The notes below the pieces were generated by a model that searched no databases, was not told the origin of the DNA, and saw only the letters and a program-made list of their open reading frames with translations. From Serpula lacrymans var. lacrymans S7.9 (taxonomy: Eukaryota; Basidiomycota; Agaricomycetes; Boletales; Serpulaceae), in contig NW_006763299.1 of NCBI RefSeq assembly GCF_000218685.1, forward strand, positions 864,061 to 928,060: a DNA stretch of 64,000 bases, written 5' to 3'. Positions 38,344 through 49,673 of the stretch are shown here, piece by piece. The translations under genes were made by a program, and so were the position numbers. Each line of letters starts with the position of its first letter. The first letter of the stretch is position 1.

Positions 38344-40310
38344 ATGGTACAGACATACGGTGTCGCTGCTCACAATGACGGTGACTCTACAGACCTGCCT
38401 GGGGATGCAAATAATTATGTACCCGGAGACAGCGAAGCCAGTGCGCTTTTGGGCGGCGAGGTCGTGGTCAAGCGGAGAGAAGGAAGGGCAAGTATCGTCA
38501 GCTCTGTCAGCAACCTGGCCAATACCATTATTGGAAGTGGTAAGCTTTATACCATAAATTCTACGGTGTAGTCACTCGCTGAATGAATATGGTTCAGGTA
38601 TGCTGACATTTCCCTTGGCAAGTATCCAATCTGAGGTTTCATGCCCCTAAATGTTGATTGCTTTGGGATTCCATAGGCCATGTCCTCTGCTGGAGTAATT
38701 CCAGGGATGATTACTTGCATATTCTCTGGTTCGGTCGCCGCATTCGGCCTTTACCTACTCTCATTGTGTGCACAAAGAGCCCCGGACAGAAGGTCTTCGT
38801 TCTTTGCTGTTGCGCAACTCACCTTTCCAAGAGCGGCTATATTTTTTGATGCCGCGATCGCTACCAAATGTTTCGGTGTTTCTATCAGGTTAGGAGCCCT
38901 TCATATCGCCACGTCAGGCTCACAGTACAAAACCGTTTGCTTCTAGCTACTTGATTATTATCAAGTCACTTATGCCAAGCGTCGTGGCCTCGTTGTATCA
39001 TGACCTGACGTCTCCAGACACAAATCCCCCCGACTGGGCACTATCAGGCCGTAATTGGATAACTATCTTCATGTTGGTACTAGTGCCCCTCGCTTTTCTC
39101 CGCCACCTCGACAGTCTTCGACACACAAGCTATATAGCTATGTTTTCGGTCGGTGAGTTGAACTGACCTGGCCCTTTTCTTAAGCAGTCTTTCTGATGCC
39201 GGTCTGCCCTCAATACAGTATATCTCGTGATCATAGTGATCACTTGCTACTTTGATCCACTCGAGGGCACTACGCCAGCTGGTGAAATCCATCTAATACA
39301 TTTCACACCGAGCTTTGTTTCGACGTTCCCTGTACAAGTCTTTGCCTTTACCTGTTCACAGAATGTAATTATGATTTCACTGGGCGTTTAATCGATTCTA
39401 ATTTATATTACTTTACAGTTGTTCCCCATCTTTAATGAAATCACTACCAACTCGCAGAAACGTATGAATATAGTTATTGGGAGCTCGATTGGAAGCGCTA
39501 TCTTGACATACGAGGTCATCGCAGTATTTGGGTACCTCACATTTGGTTCCAACGTTGGTAGCCTCATTAGCAGGACTTTATTCTCCGATTATCTCACACC
39601 GCTTTCTCACAGGTTGGCGCGAACATCATAGCCATGTATCCATCAACGTCATTGTTCATTGCCGTCGGCCAATTAGCTATCGTAGTTCTCATCCTATTTT
39701 CATACCCTCTGCAAGTACACCCCTGTCGTAATTGCCTAGACAAGGTATTCTATGCTGCGACTCCTATCAAACACACAAGCGGCGGCGACGCTGAGGATGA
39801 GGAGGTTGTCGACGACCATGCGGGTGCAGAGATGACGCTGTTCAAGCATACGGTGCTAACCACAGCCATCATCGCGAGTGGATTCCTGGTTGCCTACTTT
39901 GTTGATGATTTACAGATGGGTGAGTCACGGTTCCCATGTGTTGCTCATTCGTGTCTCATATGAGCTATATCTGCCAGTGCTCTCATTTGTCGGATCGACT
40001 GGGTCGACGACTATATCGTTTATCCTGCCTGGTCTCTTCTTCTGGAAGGTGTGAAATTTTATTCTCATGTCATGCCGTTGCTTCATGTCTACTTTCGTGT
40101 AGCTCTCGCGCGATGACCCAAGTGTGAGCAGAACGCTTAACAGAGGTGCTTTAGCCCTGGCATTTTATGGCAGCTGCATATTCGTATTTTGGTTTGTGCG
40201 CCTGTTATCTCGGCGCGGTTACTTTTCTGACGTGGCTGTAACGCAGCCTGAGCTTCAACATATACCAAGTGGTAAAGCCTCCCACAGCGACGGGGGATGT
40301 GATGCATTAA
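38344..40310 (+). CDS. Vacuolar-type amino acid transporter (AAAP/SLC38, Avt family)
   Basis: Predicted proton-coupled amino acid carrier of the vacuolar or plasma membrane. Start ATG at 38344 (MVQTYGVAAHNDGDST). After an acidic tail the first membrane helix block is SSVSNLANTIIGSG/MLTFPLA, the AAAP signature. Others are AMSSAGVIPGMITCIFSGSV, NWITIFMLVLVPLAFLRHLD, VYLVIIVITCYFDP, LFPIFNEITTNSQKRMNIVI, VIAVFGYLTFGSNVG and NIIAMYPSTSLFIAVGQLAI. An acidic loop (GGDAEDEEVVDDHAG) follows, then SFVGSTGSTTISFILPGLFF and LALAFYGSCIFVFCLSFNIY. The C-terminus needs a last intron (donor GTTTGTGCG, acceptor ACGCAG), giving SFNIYQVVKPPTATGDVMH and TAA at 40310. About ten introns; about eleven helices. Substrate unknown. 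Confidence 0.83.
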
Positions 40311-40601
40311 GGAGCTTGTATGATACAGTAGTAACCTGCATGTACACGCACGAACACATATTGTGGGGTATTATAATGAACAGGGTGACATATGGCCTTA
40401 GCGCTGGATGAAATGAAGATTCCCACGAGAGCAGGGAGAGAGGTTGGGTCAGAAACTGGTTGAGCCAGGCTTACCCCGAACCGCATCCATCCCCTAGACC
40501 CGACCAATGGCTTTTCCTGCCATTCTCAGCCTTTTTTCCTAGACGGTCCTTTTTTCTCTTGCAGTTGACGCTTATAGGCCGCATTTCATTTCAAGACTTC
40601 C

Positions 40602-43600
40602 ATGTCGTTCGGTAAGTTGGCTGTTTGGCAAGGAAACTGCGATCCTAGAGTCCCATACGACGCCTCTCTCGTTTCTTTGATTCCTGTGTGCTGAGGCTGC
40701 GCATTTCCTGTATTTTTCGGATTATCTAGGGCCTTCCTCTCCGCCTGCTCCATCCAGCACGACACCTATTTCTTTGACCACTCCTTCACCGTCGTCACAG
40801 GCAATGGCCGCCACAAACATAAATCCCAGCTCTAATGCAGACTTAAATCCTGCTACTGTTTTTTCTCCTGTTTGTACCAGCGTTCCCACCACGCCTCTAT
40901 ATGTCGACCGATCAGGTGTTCAATCGCCCACTCGGTCTGATTTAGACACGCCCGTTGATGCAGATAGCGCAAACATCTCCGGCGCCAATGCTCTCGTGGA
41001 TGTCGACGCTCAGATCCTCGAAGCTCTCAAAAGCAAGGATAGAATATACGTTCTTAAGCTGGGAGAACAGATGGAGAGTCTGATAAATGACCGTCGGTAC
41101 GTACACCCTCGTCTGTGAACATCGCTATCTTCCATTTCTCCTGGGAGTATGCGTGCGAATTGCTCTCGAGCTGCCGTCCTCGTCATTCATTATCGAACGA
41201 ACAATCAAATCTGATTGATGTATCTATCCTTTAATCAGGTCTCGTCTTGAATTGGTGCCTGCGACATCCTACCAGCGTCTTCTTGTGCACAGATGCTCTG
41301 CATACCACAGGTTGCAACCAGACACCGATCAGCTCACGAAAAATATCACTATTACAGCAACCATAGAGAGTCGAATGTAAGTCTCTGCCTGTCTTTATAC
41401 GTCCTCATCTTCTGAACCTTTGTCCACCCAGTCCTTCTCGTCGGATATGTGAACTGGTTCCTGCGGAATCATATCCTCAGCCCACTTTCAAAATCATGCG
41501 TCGAACCACCAACGATCGTGGACGCTCAAAACCTCAGTCCCAAGCAGAATCTGTTGCAGGTGAAGACGCAGAACTATCAGACGTCGAACCGTCTGAATCG
41601 GGTAGCTTGGGAGGACGTAGTAATGCTACTGGCAGTAGTAAGAAACGATTGACCATCGAAGAACGTGAAGCAGCATATAATGAGGCTCGGTCACGAATAT
41701 TTATGGATTTCGAGGAGAAGGATAAAGAAAAAGACCTCAGCGCTAGTTCCTCGTCTATAAGTCTTACTTCTGCATCTGTGACCAGTGCAGGGGGAGAAAC
41801 CAGCAGTGTCGGTGACTTGGACGATGCCCTCAGTTCTCCTGCTACGGAAAGCGAGTGGTCAGGTCCTGTCATTCGCGATAAAAAGGATGGGAGGCGGAAT
41901 GGGTCGAATCATAACTCTAGTGGACCGTCTTCGAGGGCGCTTCGATCTTCTGCGCCTCCTTTTAATGTCAACGGCTCTAACAGTACGTGCGAGTCCAGAG
42001 CTTCATCCCCATCGTTCAAATATCCTTCCTTATATGAACCTACTCCAGTTCAAGCACCTTATGAAGCCTCTCAAGCATCTATGCCGTCTTCTGGATTTGT
42101 CAACTCATATCTCTATACATATCCACAGCCAGTGCCAACGCCGAGTCAAAATTATCTTGCTTCGTATCCCTATTACACGCCTTACCCATACCCACATCAC
42201 CCCCAAGGCCCCGTGCCCAACTCAGATCCTGCGAGTCCTGGAGGCCCGGATGTATACACCCCAGCCCATCAACCCACTCCACACGCAGGTGGTGTATATA
42301 TGCAGTATCCTTGGCCTCATCCATCTACACATCAGCTTCCATCGTCGCAGCCACATGTACAACATCAGCATCACCATTCTTCTCAGCCTCAGCCAGCTCC
42401 CAACCCTCCAGCTCCTCTGGCTACGCAATACTCTCCCTACGTACCTCCTGTTCCTCCTTACGGTCCTTACCCGATGCCAGGTTATTATCCGTCCCCACAT
42501 ACTCCCCTACAACACCTGCAGCCATCGCCTCCCCAGATGTCAGGTCAAGTACCTTATTCACAGGATAACAGAATGATGAACGGCCATAATGGCACGGGGA
42601 TCGTCAATGACGATTCAATGGTCCATACCCGGTCATTTTCTGGTACATCCGTAGGCCAACATGGAAATATGAAGCAGCGTGGTGCTCCTCCTGCACGCCA
42701 CGCTTGGAGTTATGGTCCGGGTGTCGGCATGGGAGGCTACGGAGTCGGAAATATCAACAATACATGCTCAATGGCTGGCGAAACAGTCGGTCCCCGCTTG
42801 AGCTCAACTATGCGAAGGACTTCTGGTACCTCCAGCAGTAGTACTGGAAACAGGACTCCAGGTGATGAAGCATCTTCCACTGCAGTGAGTTTTCTTCGCT
42901 TTCGTTGTATTTTCTTTCGTGTACTATATCTTCCAGTTACTGAGAAAGCAATATCTTTCGTTTCTTTTTATTTGTCATACAGTCCTCTTCGACGACTTCG
43001 TCGTCTTCGCGTAGAACATTTACTTCAACTTCATCGCAGCATCCTCTCCCTGCCAGACCTGACTGGGCCGTCGGATTAAAGCCTCAGCCTACGTTACACG
43101 CAACGCATCCTCGTCATCATGATCACTCTTTGAATAGCTCTCGCAATATGTCCCCTGCTCGAAACAGCGGACAGCTTAATACTGGGGTATCTCATCAACC
43201 TCACCAACTAACATCAAACGTTCTTCAACCGACCGATTTTCCTCCTCTGACGACACTCTCACCTGGAGCAGAAAAAAGAGCGATACCCGTTGCTGGTGCC
43301 TGGACAAACTCTTCTTCAACTCGGTCAATTCTGATGCCAGGACCGAGCCCTGCTGGAAATGTTTTGGTCCACCATTCCAATACTCATGTCAGCGGCAAAG
43401 ACAATTCACGTCTTGAAGACTCGGAACGTGGTTTTGAAAGACCACCCCCAAAAGGAAACGTAGAATTGTTCAATCCAAAAGGCGTATGGAAATCTGGTGC
43501 AAATCCTCAGAGCCATCAACCTTCACCAGACCGATTTGAGAAGGACAGATTGGAGAAAGAAAAGCTACGTGGTGAGGTTGTAGCCAACGCCATCTTGGTC

Positions 43601-43678
43601 GATAAAGTCGCAACAATGTCCGTTGAAGATAAAGATACCACGTGTGCTGCGCCTCCTCCGGTTGCGCTGGCGACGTAA
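40602..43678 (+). CDS. R3H-SUZ domain RNA-binding protein
   Basis: Probably a cytoplasmic mRNA-binding regulator. Exon 1 is only 10 nt (ATG at 40602, then GTAAG donor); the joined start reads MSFGPSSPPAPSSTTPISL. The R3H domain is VDAQILEALKSKDRIYVLKL through ELVPATSYQRLLVHRCSAYH, with the R-x3-H signature RLLVH. A SUZ-type stretch follows: SYPQPTFKIMRRT and LTIEEREAAYNEARSRIF. The rest is low complexity: Ser-rich, then a Pro/Tyr/His/Gln-rich stretch (YPYYTPYPYPHHPQ). After an intron near 42884-42980 comes a tail with NVELFNPKGVWKS, like the SUZ-C motif. It ends PPPVALAT at 43678. Relatives include R3HDM1/2 and Encore. Confidence 0.85.
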
Positions 43679-44104
43679 GGGACTTAGGTATGTGACCCAT
43701 TCTTATGAACAAGAACATGTGTGACACCTGTCTATTAGCGTTGCGGTTATCGTTTGCTATCTGATTGTGCACTACTTGCTTCTGCTAAGTGCGTTGCACA
43801 TCATGCTTGTTTTCTTTTTTCTTCTTCATAAGTAATTCGAACTTGAGGAGGTGTATGAATTCTTTCATACCGCTAGATATAATAAGCATATGTTTGTAAA
43901 CATATAATGTGTTCGTCCAAGCAAACAATGTAACAAATTTTTATGTAGCTATTGGACAGCGACCGATCGGCACAAAGCACACGAAGTTCTGATAGGACCT
44001 GCCCGCAGTCACGATGTATTATCCTCTTTGTATTGTATGTCATGGTAAATTCCACTAGTATGAGGGGAAAGAGGTATCGCATTAAGAAACAGCATGGTAT
44101 CACC
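43679..44104. other. Convergent 3' spacer R3H / acyl-CoA oxidase
   Basis: The 426 bp between convergent genes hold T-rich and AT-rich sequence, presumably both 3' UTRs. No repeat recognised. Confidence 0.4.
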
Positions 44105-46210
44105 CTACAACCGTGCTGCTGGCCTTCTTCCATCTGCTAAACTTGGAGAATCGTGACTAAAAGCTGGCTTGTCAAATTGAGCGTCGCCAATTGTATCCAA
44201 GCTGTCAACAAACTCGTTCCAGCGTTGATCGGAGACGATTGGCGCAGTGATAAATGTATCAACGCCAATTTGATCCACCATCTCCTGCAAATGAGGGTAT
44301 GCAGCTTGAACCGCAGAGTCCTCCATCGCTCTCTGCTCCTGCCGTGACAACTCTGCATGCTCCACATACCAAGAGGGGTCCATTTTGACGACACTTGCAG
44401 CGTAGAGATCAGTTATGTAAGAAGGAACTCCTCGCTCAACAGCAGCATCAAAAGCCATTCTGTGACCAATGGCTTCCACTAGAGGAACACACTGCGGAAG
44501 GATGAGATTGTTGAATTGCTCTGCACGATGGTGAGTCATGCCGATCAACAAGCCCCGAATTTCTTCAAATAGCCCAGCTTCATGTCGAGCAAGAAGACTA
44601 TCGGGCTGGGATGATTCAGGTATATCGTACCGACCAAGAAGTAGCTCGCTGGCCAAGCCTGTATACATACTCAGTCAGAGGATGGATGTGCCATCGAGAA
44701 GTAAATATAATTCACGGATAGAAATTCCTAATATATCGCCTTCAGCAATAGCGGCTCCTCGCATAGCAGTCTGTAAACCAATTTAAATAAGGCTAACAGG
44801 TGAAAGCATCAGATACGCACATGCAATTCTATGATTTGATTATGATCAAAGAGACCTTGGGCTCCGCATCGGTCTGCGAGCGTCAGTTGAGCGCTTTGTA
44901 TGTGCTGAATGGAAACGACCTTCGATATCGTGGCTAAAGCGTGACGAGATCTGAAGTCTAACTCGTCATTGACAAAGTTTGGGACTACAACCGAAAGTAA
45001 CGCTTTTAGCACAAACGATTGTGCTAACGCAGTCAAAATCGGAACTTGTTGGGTCCGGAAGGCGATAACAGGCTTCACCTTTCCGGAAACTGCATCAAAC
45101 ACGGTTCTGCGAAGGCTATATCGAGCTGCGATGGACGACGAAATCTGTATGACAGGGATAGCAAATGCACTCATAGCAAGGGTACCACTCGCAACACGGG
45201 AAATTCCATGGAAAAATGCCTCCCGGAAGTTGGCTGGTTTAGCCTCGCTTCCTAGCAAAGCACTTTGAGGAAGGTGAACACGATTGAAGTAGGTCAGCGC
45301 ATGATTTATAGGTCGGTTTCCGTTGCGGCAAGGAAGGGTCCTGCAGAAATTTAGAATTGCGGTATGCGAGAAAAGCAATGAATTCATACTTGCAAGAAAT
45401 ACCAGGCATCATGTTGTATCCATCGTTGATGGGGACCAGGAAAGGTTTCACACCTCTACTTTCGCCATTGATAATCGTCTGGGCAAAGACAACCGCAACA
45501 CAAGGCAAACCCGCTGGGACAGTAGGGGGCATGTGCCTGTAAACATATTTATTGTAGGTTTCAAGTAACATAATGAGAGTACACACTTCGCTGCACCTGC
45601 ATTGGGGGTATGTAATTCGTACCCACCACTGGGTAGCGAGATGGCTGTAGTTTCGATGTGAACTGCATCCAGTCCATGCCCTACTTCGGTGAGGCAAAAC
45701 TGACCACTACATACTTATGTGAGCGGTCGCTTTATGAAGGGAAGGGTATAGAACTCACGAGACTGTGAAAGATAAAACATCTTGAAGGACCCTCGATATG
45801 TCCGGTCTACCTGCGGAAAACATAGACAATGTTCCCGCACAAAGATTATACTGGATAGTAAGTAATATAGCTGCCGCAGAATCCATGCACATAATCGGAT
45901 CTGTATGCATTTCCCAGAATTTGACACTCGTAGTTAAGACATCTTCCGCCGTCAAACCTGGGATCAGTGGTAAGAGGGTTTGATGAGCTCAAACAAAGGC
46001 GAGAATTACCATATATTACAGATATTGCTTTAGCCCGTTCATAAGCCAAAAGGACCCGCTTCGATTGGGATACCGTGTACGGCCTCTGCTGAAAAAGGTG
46101 AGAGTTAGCAAGACCGTTTGTGAGATAGGTCATAGCGATTCGGAGTGATTGCGTTGCAAGAGCAAAACACGAACAACAGCCCAAGCTTTATACCGTGGTC
46201 GACCAGACAT
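44105..46210 (-). CDS. Acyl-CoA oxidase-like flavoprotein
   Basis: Member of the acyl-CoA oxidase/dehydrogenase fold, expected in peroxisomal fatty-acid oxidation. The best blocks are FREAFFHGISRVASGTLAMS with FAIPVIQISSSIAARYSLRR (start of the FAD-binding helical domain), QQVPILTALAQSFVLKALLS, and the C-terminal RAEQFNNLILPQCVPLVEAI with ITDLYAASVVKMDPSWYVEH. The N-terminus is uncertain. I favour a short first exon with ATG at 46210 (MSGRPRYKAWAV), spliced through a GTTCGT donor and a CTAAC/TTTTTCAG acceptor to QRPYTVSQSKRVLLAYERAK. About nine introns. No clear PTS1 signal: it ends RRPAARL. The first exon lies only 195 bp from a MITE, which may have altered its promoter. Confidence 0.75.
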
Positions 46211-46401
46211 GCGGACTCAGCGCTGGTATTGACAGATTGTGAATGATCATCATCGATACGAAGAACCCTGTTCGGTTTACTGGTATGTTTATCGCAAAGA
46301 GCGACACCGTATATTATATCGGCTATTGATTCTAAGCGCAGAAGACGGATTTAATTTCTTCCTTTCTTTCTTTTTTGAAGGAGAAATAAGCGTCGCACAG
46401 C

Positions 46402-46998
46402 TAAGGGCCCGTTCGGCAGCCTCCGTTTCAAAACGAGAGCCGTTTGCAAACACGCTCGTTTTGAACAACTCTCAGCGCAAAGAATATTTTTCACGCTATG
46501 TCACACTATATTACACGCATTTCAGGATTGTGTAAGATAGGCGTCATCCACAACCGACGCCATCACATGACGTGACTTAGCTTGTGACCACTGGCGCGAC
46601 GAGGCAAATCACCAACTTGAATTTTTATCATCTTTGCCACAAAAAATCTATCTCGTCTTACATGGCACCATTTTCCTTAGCTCTTCTTACAGTATTGTAA
46701 TTGTATTTACTGAGGTTCAGCTTTTCTCTCAAACAAAAAATCCTAAATAATTCATAACAAGCGAGAAGAGATAGCAACTTTGTTTGCCGCCAAGTGTAAC
46801 GCTTTTCATCACATGGTCACATGATGGCATCAAAGGCCTATCTTATCTTATCAGTACTCAGTAGTGTGACAAGCTCTTTTCAAAACGAACTGTGTCGCCG
46901 AACACGTGAGCTCGTTCCGAAAGGGCACCGTTTTGAAACGAAACGAGACTTTTTTGGCGGGCGACGTTTCAAAACGGTGGCTGCCGAACGGGCCCTAA
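46402..46998. mobile_element. PIF/Harbinger-like MITE with TAA target duplication
   Basis: The 591-bp element (46405-46995) begins GGGCCCGTTCGGCAGCC and ends with its exact complement, GGCTGCCGAACGGGCCC. Further in, the arms continue as TCCGTTTC / ACCGTTTT with single mismatches. It is flanked on both sides by TAA (46402-46404, 46996-46998). A 3-bp TWA duplication and GGGCC-type ends are typical of PIF/Harbinger elements. It encodes no transposase, so it would depend on an autonomous relative. Confidence 0.85.
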
Positions 46999-47144
46999 AT
47001 TCATAACGATAGTTTTGAACTTCCACTGAGTTAAATTGAGTTGAAGAATCAGACTAAATCTTAAAAACAGGCTAAACTGATGTGGTTAGACTCTGACAGA
47101 GTCACATGCCGGCCAGCACTGTAAATTTATCCACACTCGAGAGC

Positions 47145-48143
47145 CTTATCACAGGACTCCTGTTTATCCCTACCGAACCCTGATTCAAAATCGTCCTTTT
47201 TGGCGTTTTAGGTACGGACAAAACTTTGAAAACTTCGTCCAATTTTGTCCGGACTGGCGAACAAACATGGAATAGATACAAAAAATCTCGTTTTTTCTGC
47301 CTACAACACCCAACATAAAATTCTTTCATAACTAGATATCCGCATCTAAGAGAGAGGCATTTTGAGAGGAACTTTGAGGTGTGTTTCCTTTGTCACGTTT
47401 GCGATAAAGTGACATGGCTTTCTCAACTTTAGATGCAGCCTTTTGTAGTGTCTCGAAAACTTTCAAATCTTCATTATTAAGCTCGATTTCGCCACCACAT
47501 TGCTCCGGGATGAATGCTGAAGATTTTGGTGGAAGGGATAGTGCGAGAAACTTGGTAACTGAGAGGTGAGATGGTGGGGTTGTGTGTTCCTGCCAGGAGG
47601 ACGGAACCATGGCCGCTTTGGCTTTGGCATCAACCGGTGCATCCTTGGCTGGATATTTTCTGCCTATTCCAATCCAGTCTGATTCGACGAATTTAAGATT
47701 TCTGCTTGAGCCATAGAGATGCCTTTAGAAATTGTAGTTGAGGCAATGCGACTTCGAATTTTTGTCTCAGACTTGGTTCAGACAATGTTCAAACCGGCAG
47801 CATTGTGCAAAATGACATATGACCCAAATATGACTACTGATGCAATACATAGAAATTCGACGTCTACGTGTTTTGAACCGTTGTGCCAGAGGCCAAAAAT
47901 TCATTCATAGCAGACACCATCAACCACTAGACTATCAGGCAGCACAAATGTCCGGACCTGCAACCAGGTATGACCAGCAAGCGGTCACTTTGTCCGGACA
48001 GAAAAAGAAGGTGAGGCCTCCATTGAAGCTCCATCTGAAACGTTTATGTCCGGATCTGCACTAGGTGCCTTGCGATTTTGGCCAAAAAAAGTCCGGATGG
48101 GGGATCAGGGTTCAATATGGATTAACAGGGGTCCTCTTATCAC
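47145..48143. mobile_element. hAT-like non-autonomous DNA transposon with 8-bp target duplication
   Basis: The 983-bp element spans 47153-48135, with direct repeats CTTATCAC at 47145-47152 and 48136-48143. Its ends are imperfect inverted repeats, AGGACTCCTGTTTATCC on the left and AGGACCCCTGTTAATCC (complement) on the right, 15 of 17 matching. Similarity continues into GAACCCTGAT. Five TCCGGA sites lie near the ends (one at 47248; four between 47951 and 48097), like subterminal transposase sites. No transposase is encoded. A minus frame at 47610-47332 (EELNNEDLKVFETLQ-like) is unrecognised. The 8-bp duplication points to the hAT superfamily. Confidence 0.78.
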
Positions 48144-48230
48144 ACAAACGGCCACCCAGCTAGATCATTGGGTTTTAATTTCGGTTACTAGCCGAAATTG
48201 TCTTTTACACACCCAGTGAACGGGTGGGAC

Positions 48231-48604
48231 CACTCGTCGCCATTTTGTGAGGGGGATAAATTCCTCACCAAAGATGAGGTGGGGACTTGGTCGTAGGGAC
48301 TCGAAAACAATACAAAAAATTGTCCCCAAGTTAATATACAAAAAGGCAATTTTGTATAGGAAATTTTTGCGATTTTTTTTGCGAGTGAATTTCGGGTGGT
48401 GGCAGCGACGACAACCTCACCTCAAATTTTTTCCAAAAAAATATCTATTAACAAAAAGTGATTTACTGGTTATAAAAATGCTTTTTTAATATCAAGTTTG
48501 TGACCTTTTTTGTGACTTGCGAGTCCCTACGAAGTCCCCACCTCGTCTTTGGCGAGGATCCGGGATCACCCTCCTCACCAAATGGCGACGAGTGCCTGGA
48601 GGAC
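48231..48604. repeat. Foldback element with about 75-85 bp inverted arms
   Basis: The left arm (48231-48303) begins CACTCGTCGCCATTTTGTGA and contains GAGGTGGGGACTT and CGTAGGGACTCG. The right arm (48520-48604) is its complement with about one base in five differing and a few extra bases. The centre (48304-48519) is AT-rich. No target duplication is visible next to the arms. Likely a third non-autonomous element, family unknown. Confidence 0.65.
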
Positions 48605-48945
48605 CTTTGGCAGGAACCTCAGTAGTAATAGGCACCAGTGCATTACATGAGCGGCACATTCGGCTTGAACTAAGCATTTTGTGGCTAGTCACACCAGGAA
48701 AAAGCACATAAAGGTTACAGCTACTGTAAAGAAAAAAATATTATGTACATCCCTACTATTGTATCACAACTATGACGATTTACGCAGCACCTGTATATGA
48801 CTCTCAGGCTGAAACCTGTAACAAAAGCGTAACTTACCAGCCCGACCGCTATTAATTGCGCCCCTCAGGCAAGTGTATTTGTGAGTATTAGGATCGGAGG
48901 CATTTGCCAAACAACGCCACTTCAAGTTGTCTTCAGTCTTGAACA

Positions 48946-49558
48946 ATGACGACTCGCCTACGCCACCGGCCTCTGATAGAGGAGGAGGATGCTTCAGCTT
49001 TGAAACTCGGCGCAGGTAATTTACCATCTATCATTACTTTCAATAAGTTAAACGGCTGCACTGGTCAGAATTCAACAACGCTGGTTGTCTGCTAATATCG
49101 GAGGTCAAATATCTCCTCGAGAATAGGGACAAGGATGCCCCAGATACAGCGTTCGCTGGTTTAGTCCCTGGTCTTAACTGCGTCTAAATGCGTCATGTAG
49201 GGTGTATAACAAGACTCTAGAATATGTGAAAACCTTCACAAAGTTCAACACGACAGATTCAGCCAGTGCAGTTCGAGAGTAAAGATTTCTTGTTCTGGCA
49301 TTTTTCGTCGTTCTTACAATCACATTCTAGGACTTTACGTCGCGAGCCAGCTCTCACACAATTCGAGACTGCGCAGATCGCTAATTTATGCCCAGGTGAC
49401 GCGGAAGAAGCAAAGAGTGTCATACCAAGGTATAATGATTTGCACATTATGAGACTATCCTACTGACATAAGTGTTACATAGCCTCGTGAAAATCGACGA
49501 CGATAGGTTGCAAGCATTACTTGACGAGATTCAGACAATGAGGAAGTTCCAATCGTGA
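48946..49558 (+). CDS. RPB4: RNA polymerase II subunit RPB4
   Basis: Forms the Rpb4-Rpb7 stalk of RNA polymerase II. The ATG at 48946 opens MTTRLRHRPLIEEEDASALK, with the family's EEDA..LKLG. Exon 1 ends at 49015; a 53-nt intron joins GA to EFNNAGCLLISEVKYLLENR. The next exons give VYNKTLEYVKTFTKFNTTDS, LRREPALTQFETAQIANLCP and GDAEEAKSVIPSL. The end is RLQALLDEIQTMRKFQS and TGA at 49558, the typical HRDC-like end of Rpb4. About 140 residues, normal for the family. Five or so introns. Stops 115 bp from the convergent PUS1 gene. Confidence 0.93.
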
Positions 49559-49673
49559 TGTCACCTAGCTATTTCAGCTAATATATTGCACTATAAATAC
49601 TCATATCATTCTCTCCTGCAAATCAACACATCTGCGTACTCGAAAACTTGCGCTAGGAGGGACGTTCGGATGG

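Noticed and set aside
41785..42576. 263-codon plus-strand frame inside the R3H-SUZ gene
   Set aside because: It is the shifted frame of the Pro/Tyr/His-rich coding exon and starts without an ATG; composition bias explains its length.
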